Of a stretch of DNA of 64,000 bases, positions 1 to 9,041 are shown piece after piece (the stretch's first letter is position 1; each line of letters opens with the position of its first letter). The translations under genes and the position numbers were made by a program. The stretch comes from Micromonospora siamensis. Lineage in GTDB: Bacteria; Actinomycetota; Actinomycetes; Mycobacteriales; Micromonosporaceae. Below the pieces are notes generated by a model. The model did no database searches, had not been told where the DNA came from, and saw nothing but the letters and a program-made list of their open reading frames with translations. The DNA lies in contig NZ_LT607751.1 in assembly GCF_900090305.1 (NCBI RefSeq), positions 5,952,001 to 6,016,000 on the forward strand, read 5' to 3'.

Positions 1-418
1 CGACGCCGAGGTCGAGGCCGCCGCCCGGGCGATCGGCGCGCACGACTTCATCGCCGCCCTCCCCGACGGGTACGCCACCGAGGTGCACCGGCGCGGCGGT
101 CGGCTCTCCGCCGGGCAGCGGCAGCTCGTCGCGTTCGCCCGGGCGTTCCTGGCCGACCCGCGCGTGCTGATCCTCGACGAGGCCACCTCGTCGCTGGACG
201 TGCCGAGCGAGCGGCTGGTGCAGCGGGCGCTGGCCACCGTACTGCGGGACCGGACGGCGCTGGTGATCGCGCACCGCCTCTCCACCGTCGAGATCGCCGA
301 CCGGGTGCTGGTCGTCGACGGCGGCAGGATCGTCGAGGACGGCCCGCCCGAACGGCTCACCGCGGCCGGCGGCCGGTACGCGGCCCTGCACCGGCAGTGG
401 CGCGAGTCGCTGCTCTGA
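1..418 (+). CDS. ABC exporter ATP-binding domain, C-terminal fragment (cut by window start)
   Basis: This is the 3' end of an ABC transporter gene, read in frame from base 2; its start lies before the window. Visible motifs are a signature loop of the LSAGQRQL form, a Walker B followed by a D-loop ([13 protein letters not shown]) and the H-loop IAHRLS. The ending, with [13 protein letters not shown] and then ALHRQW, is typical of fused membrane-ATPase exporters of the MsbA/ABCB type, where the nucleotide-binding domain is C-terminal. The substrate cannot be told from this part. The stop lies about 50 nt before valS, on the same strand. Confidence 0.9.
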   Translation, partial: DAEVEAAARAIGAHDFIAALPDGYATEVHRRGGRLSAGQRQLVAFARAFLADPRVLILDEATSSLDVPSERLVQRALATVLRDRTALVIAHRLSTVEIADRVLVVDGGRIVEDGPPERLTAAGGRYAALHRQWRESLL

Positions 419-465
419 ACCGGAACTGCGTGGCCCGGGTCGGGTCCGCTGCCTACCATCGAGCG

Positions 466-3030
466 ATGACCGACACGGCGAGGACGGCCCGCGCCGGCGT
501 CCCCGAACGTCCGACCCTGGACGGCATCGAGGACACCTGGGCGCGGCACTGGCAGCAGGAGGGCACGTACACGTTCGACCGCAGCAAGGAGCGGCGGGAC
601 GTGTACGCGATCGACACGCCGCCGCCGACCGTATCGGGCGAGCTGCACATGGGGCACGTCTTCTCGTACACGCACACCGACACGGTGGCCCGGTTCCAGC
701 GGATGCGCGGCCGGGCGGTCTTCTACCCGATGGGCTGGGACGACAACGGCCTGCCCACCGAACGCCGGGTGCAGAACGTCTACGGGGTGCGCCCCGATCC
801 GGCCCTGCCGTACGACCCGGGCTGGACGCCGCCCGGCCAGCCGGTGAGCGAGGACGCCCGGAAGAACCCGACCGCCATTTCCCGGCGCAACTTCATCGAG
901 TTGTGCGAGCTGCTGACGGCCGAGGACGAGCAGGTGTTCGAGGCGCTGTGGCGGCGGCTCGGACTGTCGGTGGACTGGTCGCTGACGTACACCACCATCG
1001 GGCGGGCGGCCCGGACGGCCAGCCAGCGGGCGTTCCTGCGGAACCTCACCCGGGGCGAGGCGTACCAGGCGGAGGCGCCCACGCTCTGGGACGTCGGCTT
1101 CGCCACCGCCGTGGCGCAGGCGGAGCTGGAGGACCGGGAGCGGCCCGGCGCGTACCACCGGCTGCGGTTCCACGGCGCCGGCGGGCGGGAGGTGCTGATC
1201 GACACCACCCGTCCCGAGCTGCTGCCGGCCTGTGTGGCGCTGGTCTGCCACCCGGACGACGAGCGGTACGCCGACCTGGTGGGCTCGGCTGTGCGTACCC
1301 CCGTCTTCGACGTCGAGGTGCCGGTGCGCGCGCACCCGCTGGCGGACCCGGCCAAGGGCACCGGCATCGCGATGGTCTGCACGTTCGGCGACCTGACCGA
1401 CGTGACCTGGTGGCGCGACCTGGAGCTGGAGACCCGGGTGGTGATCGGCCGGGACGGCCGGCTGCTGCCGGAGCCACCGGCCGGTGTGCCGGCCGGGGCC
1501 TACGCGGCGCTGGCCGGGCAGACCGTCAACGCCGCCCGGCGGGCCCTGGTGGAGCTGCTGACCGAGGCCGGTGACCTGGTGGGCGAGCCCCGCCCGATCA
1601 CCCATCCGGTGAAGTTCTACGAGCGGGGCGACCGGCCGCTGGAGATCGTCTCGACGCGGCAGTGGTATCTGCGCAACGGCGGCCGGGACGCCGACCTGCG
1701 CGAGGAACTGCTGGCCCGGGGCCGGGAGCTGCGCTGGGTGCCGGAGCACATGCGGCACCGCTACGAGCACTGGGTGGGCGGGCTGACCGGTGACTGGCTG
1801 GTCAGCCGGCAGCGCTTCTTCGGCGTGCCGGTGCCGGTGTGGTACCGGCTCGACGACGCTGGCGAGCCGGACTTCACCCACCCTCTCACACCGGACGAGG
1901 CGGCACTGCCGATCGACCCGTCCAGCGAGCCGCCGCCCGGGTTCGACGAGGCGCAGCGCGGCCGGCCCGGCGGTTTCGTCGGCGACCCGGACGTGCTGGA
2001 CACCTGGGCCACCTCGTCGCTGACCCCGCAGATCGTCGGCGGCTGGGAGACCGACCCGGACCTGTTCGCCCGGGTCTTCCCGATGGACCTGCGCCCGCAG
2101 GGGCAGGAGATCATCCGGACCTGGCTCTTCTCGTCGGTGGTCCGCGCCCACCAGGAGCACGGCGTGCTGCCCTGGCGGGACACGGTCCTCTCCGGCTGGA
2201 TCCTCGACCCGGACCGCAAGAAGATGTCCAAGTCCAAGGGGAACGTGGTCACCCCGATGGCCCTGCTGGAGCAGCACGGCTCGGACGCGGTCCGCTACTG
2301 GGCGGCCAACGGCCGGCCCGGCACCGACCTGGCCTTCGACCCGGCGCAGATCAAGGTGGGCCGGCGGCTCGCCACCAAGCTGCTCAACGCCTCCCGGTTC
2401 GCCCTCGGGCTGGGCGCCGCCGACGCCCTGCGCGCCCCGGCCACGGAACCGCTGGACACCGCCATGCTCACCGAACTGTCCGGCGTGGTCGCCGCGGCCA
2501 CCACCGCCTTCGACGGGTACGACCACACCGCGGCGCTGATGGCCACGGAGGCGTTCTTCTGGCGGTTCTGCGACGACTACATCGAACTGGTGAAGGAACG
2601 CGCCTACGGCACCGGGCCGGGCGCCGACTCGGCCCGGGCGGCGCTGGCCACCGCCCTGTCGGTGCAGTTGCGGCTCTTCGCGCCGGTGCTGCCGTTCGTC
2701 ACCGAGGAGGTCTGGTCGTGGTGGCGGTACGGCTCGGTGCATCGGGCCACCTGGCCCACCACCTACGAGGTCGGCCGGGCCGTCCAGGCGCCCGGTGACC
2801 CGGAGCTGCTGCGCCTGGCGTCGGACGCGCTGGGGCAGATCCGCCGGGCCAAGTCGGAGCGGAAACTGTCGATGAAGGTGGACGTGCCGCTGGCCGAGGC
2901 GCTCGGCCCGGCCGCCCTGCTCGACCGGCTCACCCTGATCGCCGACGACGTCCGCGCCGCCGGCCGGGTGGCCAAGCTGGACCTGCTCCCGGACCGCACC
3001 CCCGAGCTGGTGATCGCCTGCGCGTTCTGA
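466..3030 (+). CDS. valS: Valine--tRNA ligase
   Basis: Class I aminoacyl-tRNA synthetase that charges tRNA(Val) and edits mischarged Thr in the cytoplasm. The HIGH motif appears as HMGH at residues 61-64 and KMSKS at about 586-590, with the CP1 editing domain between them. At 854 residues it is shorter than Escherichia coli ValS, and no C-terminal coiled-coil arm is evident, as in the short actinobacterial type. The frame is open from 397, but ATG 466 is chosen because 397 lies inside the preceding ABC gene and the conserved sequence begins just after 466. An inverted repeat at 3050-3101 follows the gene. Confidence 0.95.
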   Translation: MTDTARTARAGVPERPTLDGIEDTWARHWQQEGTYTFDRSKERRDVYAIDTPPPTVSGELHMGHVFSYTHTDTVARFQRMRGRAVFYPMGWDDNGLPTERRVQNVYGVRPDPALPYDPGWTPPGQPVSEDARKNPTAISRRNFIELCELLTAEDEQVFEALWRRLGLSVDWSLTYTTIGRAARTASQRAFLRNLTRGEAYQAEAPTLWDVGFATAVAQAELEDRERPGAYHRLRFHGAGGREVLIDTTRPELLPACVALVCHPDDERYADLVGSAVRTPVFDVEVPVRAHPLADPAKGTGIAMVCTFGDLTDVTWWRDLELETRVVIGRDGRLLPEPPAGVPAGAYAALAGQTVNAARRALVELLTEAGDLVGEPRPITHPVKFYERGDRPLEIVSTRQWYLRNGGRDADLREELLARGRELRWVPEHMRHRYEHWVGGLTGDWLVSRQRFFGVPVPVWYRLDDAGEPDFTHPLTPDEAALPIDPSSEPPPGFDEAQRGRPGGFVGDPDVLDTWATSSLTPQIVGGWETDPDLFARVFPMDLRPQGQEIIRTWLFSSVVRAHQEHGVLPWRDTVLSGWILDPDRKKMSKSKGNVVTPMALLEQHGSDAVRYWAANGRPGTDLAFDPAQIKVGRRLATKLLNASRFALGLGAADALRAPATEPLDTAMLTELSGVVAAATTAFDGYDHTAALMATEAFFWRFCDDYIELVKERAYGTGPGADSARAALATALSVQLRLFAPVLPFVTEEVWSWWRYGSVHRATWPTTYEVGRAVQAPGDPELLRLASDALGQIRRAKSERKLSMKVDVPLAEALGPAALLDRLTLIADDVRAAGRVAKLDLLPDRTPELVIACAF

Positions 3031-3049
3031 CCCGTCGAGATTCGCCTAT

Positions 3050-3101
3050 CTTCGGGGAAATTGCTGCCTCCCGGCGACAGGAGGCAGCACTTTCCCCGAA
3101 G
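3050..3101. repeat. Long inverted repeat between convergent genes (terminator or REP-like element)
   Basis: Two 22-nt arms (3050-3071 and 3080-3101) are inverted copies with one mismatch, separated by 8 nt. The arms start cttcggggaaa and contain gctgcctcc. The element sits between the valS stop and the stop of the minus-strand ABC permease, so it could end transcription from both sides. It lacks a clear T-tract, and its mixed base composition differs from the pure G/C terminator stems elsewhere in the window, so a dispersed palindromic repeat is also possible. Confidence 0.7.
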
Positions 3102-3112
3102 TTCCCGCCACG

Positions 3113-3823
3113 TCAGCTCGTCTCGCCCGCCACGGAGAAGGAGCGGAGGCGGTCGATCGCCAGGACGGTGAAGCCGACGCTGACCAGGGCGGTCAGCACG
3201 GCGGCGACCGGGACGGAGACGCTGCCCGACAGCAGGTCGGTCGGGGCGATCCGGTCGGCGAGGGTGATCACCCACTGCTGGACCGACAGCACCTTCGTAC
3301 CGTCGATGAAGTTGCCCAGCAGGCCCTCCCAGATCAGCACGTACGCCAGGCCGAGCAGCACCGGCCGCCGGGTGAGCAGGCAGAGCGCCAGGAACAGCGC
3401 CGAGTAGGCCAGGGCGCCGAGCGTCGCCGCGACGGCCAGCCCCAGCCCGAGCCGTACCGAGTCGGCGAGCACCCCGGCGACGAGCAGCGGGACGCCCACC
3501 GTGGCCGCGGTGACGCCGGTGGCCACCGCCAGCTTCGGCAGCACGATCTGCCAGCGGGGCAGCGGCTTGGTCAGGATGTGCACCACCGTGCCGTCGTCGA
3601 TCTCGGCGCCGAGCACGCCGGTGCCGACGACCAGCGCCACCACCGGCAGCACCACGGCCAGGCCGAGGCCGACCAGCACCGGCGGCCCCCAGTCGGCGGG
3701 CGCCACCCGCAGCGCCCGGCAGAGCACGGCGAGCCCGACCAGCAGCAGCGGCAGCGGCAGGAGCAGCAGGAAGCGGCGGCGGCCGAAGAGCCCGCGCGCG
3801 GTGATCCAGGAGACGGTCGACAT
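3113..3823 (-). CDS. ABC-2 type transporter permease
   Basis: A 236-residue integral membrane protein with about six hydrophobic segments and the layout of ABC-2 permeases, including the IDDGTVVHILTKPLPR segment typical of the ABC-2 coupling region (AEIDDGT, then RW). It is the last gene of a four-gene minus-strand operon (6567 to 3113) that alternates ATPase and permease. It starts 5 nt after the stop of the ATPase at 3829-4782, its likely partner. The substrate is unknown; relatives of this arrangement export lipids, drugs or antimicrobial peptides. Confidence 0.85.
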   Translation of the reverse strand: MSTVSWITARGLFGRRRFLLLLPLPLLLVGLAVLCRALRVAPADWGPPVLVGLGLAVVLPVVALVVGTGVLGAEIDDGTVVHILTKPLPRWQIVLPKLAVATGVTAATVGVPLLVAGVLADSVRLGLGLAVAATLGALAYSALFLALCLLTRRPVLLGLAYVLIWEGLLGNFIDGTKVLSVQQWVITLADRIAPTDLLSGSVSVPVAAVLTALVSVGFTVLAIDRLRSFSVAGETS

Positions 3824-3828
3824 GATCC

Positions 3829-4782
3829 TCAGGCCTCCACCAGGTAGGAGAAGACGCTCTCCAACGACTCGTCCTCGGGCAGCAGCTGGCGCACCCGGAT
3901 TCCCTCCCGCAGCGCGATCTTCGGCAGCCTCCGGGTGAAGGCGCCGTAGTCCCCGGCCTTGACGGTCAGGCCGGTACGGCCCAGCTCCACGCCGGTGACC
4001 GAGGGTTCGGCCATCAGCGCCACGGCCAGCGCCCGATCGTCGGTGGAGTGCACGGCGAACACGTGCGGCCGGTTGGTCATCAGCCGGCGGATGGTCCGGA
4101 AGTCGCCGGAGGCGGCGAGCCGCCCGGCCACCATCACCTGCACGGTGCCGGAGACCTGCTCGACCTCCTCCAGGATGTGCGAGCTGAACAGGATCGTCCG
4201 GCCGGCGTCGCCGAGGGAGTGCAGCAGACCCATCATGTGCAGCCGCTGGCGCGGGTCCATCCCGTTGAACGGCTCGTCGAGCAGCAGCACCTGCGGGTCG
4301 TGCACCAGTGCCGCGGCGACCCGGGTGCGCTGCCGCATCCCCTTGGAGTACGTGCCGATCCGCCGGTCCTGCGCGTCGGCCATCTCCACCAGGGCGATCG
4401 CCCGCCGGGCGGCCGCAGCCGGGTCGGCCAGCCGGTGCAGCTTCGCGCTGGCCAGCACGAACTCGTACGCGGTGAGGAAGCCGTGCACCGCCTCCCGCTC
4501 GCTGACCAGGCCGAGTCGCCGGTAGACGGCAGGGTTGCGCCAGGTCGGCTCGCCGCCGAGGGTGACCGTGCCCCGGGACGGGGCGAGGAAGCCGGCCATC
4601 ATGTGCAGCAGCGTGGTCTTGCCGGCGCCGTTCGGGCCGAGCAGGCCGGTCACCCCGGAGCCGAGCCGCATGGTGACGTCGTTGACCGCCACCACGTTGC
4701 CGTACCAGCGGGAGACGCCGGCCAGGTCGACGGTGGCGGCGGGGGTGCTCGGAGCCGCCGGCTCCGCGCTGATCGTGGTCAT
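3829..4782 (-). CDS. ABC transporter ATP-binding protein
   Basis: Cytoplasmic ATPase of an ABC-2 exporter, 317 residues. It has Walker A GPNGAGKTT, signature YSKGMRQRT, Walker B QVLLLDEPFNGMD, and the H-loop in LFSSHILEEV. The frame stays open upstream to 5127, but ATG 4782 is chosen because it overlaps the stop of the upstream permease in an ATGA arrangement, which suggests translational coupling. A C-terminal region of about 90 residues follows the ATPase core, as in DrrA/NatA-like proteins. Confidence 0.88.
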   Translation of the reverse strand: MTTISAEPAAPSTPAATVDLAGVSRWYGNVVAVNDVTMRLGSGVTGLLGPNGAGKTTLLHMMAGFLAPSRGTVTLGGEPTWRNPAVYRRLGLVSEREAVHGFLTAYEFVLASAKLHRLADPAAAARRAIALVEMADAQDRRIGTYSKGMRQRTRVAAALVHDPQVLLLDEPFNGMDPRQRLHMMGLLHSLGDAGRTILFSSHILEEVEQVSGTVQVMVAGRLAASGDFRTIRRLMTNRPHVFAVHSTDDRALAVALMAEPSVTGVELGRTGLTVKAGDYGAFTRRLPKIALREGIRVRQLLPEDESLESVFSYLVEA

Positions 4783-5660
4783 CGGGCAGCCACCTTCCGG
4801 TAACGCAGCAGCAGCAGGGTGACGCAGCCGGCGACGAGCAGCGCGGCGGCGACCGCGTAGAGCGGGCCCCACCGGCCGATCTGCATACCGTCGCCCGCCT
4901 CCGGCGCGAGCCAGTCCCGCAGGGCCCACACCCCGACGCCGTTGACGAGCGTGGACGGTGAGGCGAGGAAGGCCAGCTCGTTGACCGTCCGGGAGGGCAG
5001 GACCGACAGCACGCCGACGATCGGGGTGGTCATCAGGAAGACCGCCACGATGCCACCGGCGGCGAACGCCCGCTTGCCGGTCAGCGAGGCGACCAGCAGC
5101 CCGATCGAGGCGAAGACCACCGCCCACAGGCCGGCGTAGAGCAGCCCGGGCAGCAGGTCCAGCAGCTCGTCCCAGACCCCGCGCATGCCGTTGCCGGTGC
5201 TGAACGCCGCGCCGAGGAACATCAGCAGCTGCGGGCCGCCCAGCAGCAGCCAGAGCGCGGTGACCAGGGCCGTCAGCTTGGCCAGCGCGTAGTCGCCGCG
5301 GGGCAGCGGCCGGGAGAAGTACAGCGGCAGCACCCCGCTGCGCAGGTCGCGGGAGACCAGCTCCGGCGCGGCCACCGCGACGAAGAAGATGACCAGCCAG
5401 GCCATCGCGTCGGCGAACTGGGCGTACGTCATGACGACCTGGCCGAACTGGGCGCGTACCGCGGTCGCTCCGGCGGCCACGACGGTGAGCACGGCGACGA
5501 TCAGCCAGGGGAAGATCTTCGCCTTGGCGCTGCGCCCCAGCCCGAACGCGGTGCGTACGCCGTGCAGGTAGAGCGCGCCGAACACGTGCCCGCGCCCCAG
5601 TCGGGGGCCGGTGTAGCGCTGGTAGCCGATGTCGTGGATGACTCCGGTCGGCTCAGACAT
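4779..5660 (-). CDS. ABC-2 type transporter permease
   Basis: A 293-residue membrane protein with about six hydrophobic helices. The motif DLRSGVLPLYFSRPL is characteristic of ABC-2 permeases (DRRSGTL...RP.). It overlaps the upstream ATPase gene by 8 nt and the downstream ATPase by 4 nt. Together the four genes encode two ATPase-permease pairs, which may form one heteromeric transporter or two related ones. Confidence 0.87.
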   Translation of the reverse strand: MSEPTGVIHDIGYQRYTGPRLGRGHVFGALYLHGVRTAFGLGRSAKAKIFPWLIVAVLTVVAAGATAVRAQFGQVVMTYAQFADAMAWLVIFFVAVAAPELVSRDLRSGVLPLYFSRPLPRGDYALAKLTALVTALWLLLGGPQLLMFLGAAFSTGNGMRGVWDELLDLLPGLLYAGLWAVVFASIGLLVASLTGKRAFAAGGIVAVFLMTTPIVGVLSVLPSRTVNELAFLASPSTLVNGVGVWALRDWLAPEAGDGMQIGRWGPLYAVAAALLVAGCVTLLLLRYRKVAAR

Positions 5661-6567
5661 GGCTGGGCTCCCTCGCGGCGAAGAGTTCGGCCACCCGGTG
5701 CCGGCGCTGGTCCAGCCGGTGCAGCGGCAGGTCCAGCTCGGCCACCGCGCCGAGGATCAGGTCGTAGGTGCCCTCGTCGGCGAGCGGGACGAGCAGCGTC
5801 CGGCCGTCCCGGGTCACCGGCAGGTCGAGCGCGGCCAGCCGACCGGCGAGCTCGTCCGTACCCTCACTGACCTCGACGGCGAGCAGATCGGTGCTGGTGG
5901 TCATCGCGGCGATCCGGTCGGCGCGCAGCAGCCGGCCACCGTCGATGGCAACCAGCGTGTCGCAGATCCGTTCCACCTCGCCGAGCAGGTGCGAGCAGAC
6001 CACCACCGAGATGCCGAACTCGGTGCCGATCCGGTGGATCAGCGCGAGCATGGCGTCCCGACCGGCCGGGTCGAGGCCGTTGGTGGGCTCGTCGAGCAGC
6101 AGCAGGTCCGGGTCGTGCACCAGCGCCTGGGCCAGCTTGACCCGCTGCTTCATGCCGGTGGAGTAGCCGCCGACCGCCCGGTGCCGCTCCTCGTGCAGAC
6201 CGACGTGCCGCAGCGCCTCGGAGGCCCGCTCGCGGGCCACCATGCGGGGCAGGCCGCTGATCCGGCCGAGGTGGGTGACCAGCTCGGCGGCGGAGAGATC
6301 GGGCGGGAGGGCGTCGTGCTCCGGCATGTAGCCGACCCGGGCGCGTACCGCCGCCGGATCGGTGGTCGGGTCCAGGCCCAGCACGCCCACCCGGCCGCTG
6401 GTCGGGGCGAGCAGGCCGAGCAGGATCTTGATCAGGGTGGACTTGCCGGCGCCGTTCGCGCCGACCAGACCGACGATGCCGGGTTCGACGGCGACCGTCA
6501 GGTCGTTCAGGGCGGTGACCCGGCCCGCGTACGTCTTGGTCAGCGACTCGGTCGCTATCAGCGTCAC
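5653..6567 (-). CDS. ABC transporter ATP-binding protein (first gene of operon)
   Basis: A 304-residue ABC ATPase with Walker [10 protein letters not shown], signature YSTGMKQRV, Walker [13 protein letters not shown], and [10 protein letters not shown] at the H-loop. It begins the minus-strand operon 6567-3113 and faces the DM13 gene across a 130-nt intergenic region with a 20-bp palindrome (6624-6643). The combination with ABC-2 permeases is that of export systems of the NatA/DrrA class. The substrate is not evident. Confidence 0.88.
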   Translation of the reverse strand: MTLIATESLTKTYAGRVTALNDLTVAVEPGIVGLVGANGAGKSTLIKILLGLLAPTSGRVGVLGLDPTTDPAAVRARVGYMPEHDALPPDLSAAELVTHLGRISGLPRMVARERASEALRHVGLHEERHRAVGGYSTGMKQRVKLAQALVHDPDLLLLDEPTNGLDPAGRDAMLALIHRIGTEFGISVVVCSHLLGEVERICDTLVAIDGGRLLRADRIAAMTTSTDLLAVEVSEGTDELAGRLAALDLPVTRDGRTLLVPLADEGTYDLILGAVAELDLPLHRLDQRRHRVAELFAAREPSHV

Positions 6568-6623
6568 GACGGTCAGCGTATGGACCGGACGCCAGCGCGG
6601 GTATCAGGAATCGCCCGGGGCGG

Positions 6624-6643
6624 GCCCTGAGATGTCTCAGGGC
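6624..6643. promoter_or_regulatory. Perfect 9-bp inverted repeat in a divergent promoter region
   Basis: The arms gccctgaga and tctcagggc are separated only by tg. It lies between the divergent start codons of the ABC operon (6567, minus) and the DM13 gene (about 6712, plus). The nearly gapless symmetry is more like a dimeric repressor site than a terminator. No candidate regulator gene is adjacent. Confidence 0.45.
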
Positions 6644-6711
6644 GGTCGACCGGGCCGGTAAGGGTTCCGTAAGACCGGCGGGCCGGCCACCGGCTCCGGT
6701 TGCCGGCCAGA

Positions 6712-7284
6712 ATGACCGGCATGCTCACCCGCCTGCCGCGCACCGCTGTGCTCTGGACCGCCGTCGTCGTGTTCGCCGCCGGGGCGACGGTCGGGCTGTG
6801 GTGGTTCCAGCCCTGGAAGGCGGTGACCGACACCCGGGTCAGCGAGCAGCTGTCCGAGGTGGCGGAGACCGCGTCGCCGGCCGCCACCGCCAGCGCGGCG
6901 CCGGCCACCTCGGTACGGACCGCCGGGCCGGCGCTGGTCAGCCGGGGTGAGTTCGTCACCCAGGAGCACGACACCTCGGGCACCGCCCGGGTGGTCCGGG
7001 CCGCCGACGGCAGCCACCGGCTGGAACTGGTCGGCCTGGCCACCCTCAACGGCCCCGACCTGCGGGTCTGGCTGAGCGACCAGCCGGTGCGGGCCGGCCG
7101 GTCAGGCTGGGACGTCTTCGACGACGGTCGCTGGGTCGAGCTGGGCCGGCTCAAGGGCAACCGCGGCGACCAGGCGTACGACATCCCGGCCGGCACCGAC
7201 CTCGCCCGGCTGACCAGCGTCTCGATCTGGTGCAAGCGGTTCGCCGTCTCGTTCGGCGCCGCACCGCTGACGTCCGTGAGTTGA
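6712..7284 (+). CDS. Membrane-anchored DM13-domain protein
   Basis: About 190 residues: one N-terminal transmembrane segment (AVLWTAVVVFAAGATVGLWW), an Ala/Thr-rich linker, then a DM13 domain from about residue 70 to the end. DM13 hallmarks visible are GEFVTQEHDTSGTA, LRVWLSD, and the closing SIWCKRFAVSFGAAPL. The family is predicted to be extracellular and possibly redox-related because of the conserved Cys. ATG 6712 and ATG 6721 are both possible starts, as is TTG 6700; no strong ribosome site separates them. Monocistronic on the plus strand. Confidence 0.8.
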   Translation: MTGMLTRLPRTAVLWTAVVVFAAGATVGLWWFQPWKAVTDTRVSEQLSEVAETASPAATASAAPATSVRTAGPALVSRGEFVTQEHDTSGTARVVRAADGSHRLELVGLATLNGPDLRVWLSDQPVRAGRSGWDVFDDGRWVELGRLKGNRGDQAYDIPAGTDLARLTSVSIWCKRFAVSFGAAPLTSVS

Positions 7285-7397
7285 CCTGCCGGCCGATCGG
7301 TCGTCCACCCGCCGGTGAACCCCGGGTGGAGTGGCGGTCTCGACCGATCGGCGGCCGGCTGCGAAACTGTGTGCCGGCCAGGGAGTGGGGGGGTTCG

Positions 7398-8927
7398 ATG
7401 AGCAACGGATGGGTGCTGCCCGACGACGTGCTTCGGGGCGCGCAGGCGTACACGCCGCGGCCGGCGGAGCTGGCCGATCTGGAGCTGCTGCTGTCCGGGG
7501 CGTACGCGCCGCTCACCGGCTTCATGACCCGCGCCGACCTGACCTCGCTGGCCCGCCGGGGCCGGCTGGCCGACGGCACCCCGTGGCCGGTGCCGGTGAC
7601 CCTGCACGTGCCCGCGGCGCTCGCCGAGGGGCTGGACCCGCACGACCCGCAGCGGCGGGGGCTGCTGCTCACCGACGGCGAGGGCGCGCCGGTGGCCGGG
7701 CTGGAGGTGACCGACCTCTGGCCGGCCCGGGACGGGCTGGTCGGGGTCGGCGGCGGCGTACGCCGGATCGGCGACGGCGGGCACGGGCCGTTCCAGCGGC
7801 TGCGCCGCAACGCCGACGAGGTGCGGGCGCTGCTGCCGCCCGGCCGGGTCCTCGGGGTGATCGCCGACCGGCCGCTGCACCGGCCGCAGCTCGCCCAGAT
7901 CGCACACGCCGCCCGGACTCTCGGCGCGCACCTGCTGGTGATGATCCCGGTGGGTGACGGGGTGGCTGGCGCGCTGCCCTCGGAGGCGCTGGTCCGCAGC
8001 GTCTTCGCCGCCCGGGACCGGATGCCCCCGGCCACCATCGTGGCGGTGCCGCTGTCCCGCCGGGTCGACGAGATCAGCGACGCGCTGCTGCGCGCCCGGG
8101 TCTCCGCCGCGTACGGGGTGACCCATCTGCTCACCACCGGCGAGATGCTCTCCGGCGCCGGGCTGCGGGTGCTGGTGCCCCGGGAGCTGGCCTACGACAA
8201 CCGGGACGGCCAGTGGCGGTGGCGGGAGGACATCCCGCCGCGCAACCGGCGGCTGGCGCTCAGCCAGGCCGAGATCGACGACCTGCTGGACCGGGGCTTC
8301 CCGCTGCCCGAGTGGCACACGCCGCCGGCGGTGGCCAAGGAGCTGGCCCGGGCGCGGCCGGCCCGGCGACACCGGGGCCTGGTGATCTTCCTGACCGGGC
8401 TCTCCGGCTCCGGCAAGTCGACCATCGCCCGCGGGCTGGCCGACGTGCTGCGGGAGCAGGGCGACCGGACGATCACCCTGCTCGACGGGGACGTGGTGCG
8501 CCGGGAGCTCTCCGCCGGGCTGGGCTTCAGCAAGGCCGACCGGGACGCCAACGTGCGGCGGATCGGCTGGGTGGCCGCCGAGATCGCGAAGCACCGCGGG
8601 GTCGGCATCTGCTGCCCGATCGCCCCGTACGCGCAGGCCCGGGCGACCGCCCGGGAGATGGCGCTGACCACCGGGGCGGGGTTCCTGCTGGTGCACGTGG
8701 CGACCCCGCTGGAGGTGTGCGAGCAGCGCGACCGCAAGGGCCTGTACGCGCGCGCCCGCGCCGGCCTGCTCACCGGGATGACCGGCATCGACGACCCGTA
8801 CGAGACGCCGGTCGACGCGGACGTCGTGGTGGACACCACCGACCTGACCGTCGACGGGGCGGTCCGCACGGTGATGGAGCACCTGACCGAGCACGGCTGG
8901 GTGGAGCCGCGCCTCCAGTCCACCTGA
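7398..8927 (+). CDS. cysC: Adenylyl-sulfate (APS) kinase fused to a degenerate ATP-sulfurylase-like domain
   Basis: A 509-residue protein. The C-terminal domain (about 325-509) is an APS kinase: P-loop GLSGSGKST, LLDGDVVR, GFSKADRDANVRR, and the lid region LYARARAGLLTGMTGIDDPYE are all intact. It should make PAPS from APS in the cytoplasm. The N-terminal about 320 residues resemble PUA-like/ATP sulfurylase, but the catalytic QxRN-x-x-H-x-x-H site reads ADRPLHRPQ and the GRDHAG site reads THLLTTGEM. Sulfurylase activity is therefore doubtful. ATG 7398 follows a purine-rich ggagtgggggg site. Neighbours are not sulfate genes. Confidence 0.85.
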   Translation: MSNGWVLPDDVLRGAQAYTPRPAELADLELLLSGAYAPLTGFMTRADLTSLARRGRLADGTPWPVPVTLHVPAALAEGLDPHDPQRRGLLLTDGEGAPVAGLEVTDLWPARDGLVGVGGGVRRIGDGGHGPFQRLRRNADEVRALLPPGRVLGVIADRPLHRPQLAQIAHAARTLGAHLLVMIPVGDGVAGALPSEALVRSVFAARDRMPPATIVAVPLSRRVDEISDALLRARVSAAYGVTHLLTTGEMLSGAGLRVLVPRELAYDNRDGQWRWREDIPPRNRRLALSQAEIDDLLDRGFPLPEWHTPPAVAKELARARPARRHRGLVIFLTGLSGSGKSTIARGLADVLREQGDRTITLLDGDVVRRELSAGLGFSKADRDANVRRIGWVAAEIAKHRGVGICCPIAPYAQARATAREMALTTGAGFLLVHVATPLEVCEQRDRKGLYARARAGLLTGMTGIDDPYETPVDADVVVDTTDLTVDGAVRTVMEHLTEHGWVEPRLQST

Positions 8928-9041
8928 CGGCCGCCTTCGCAGGTCGACCTTCCGTCGCGCCCGGCTGCGCGCTAGTGTTCGTTCTTGTTGGAACACGTTC
9001 GACCGCGTGGGAGTGGGCGCGGGAAGCCGGAGGTGCGGAGG

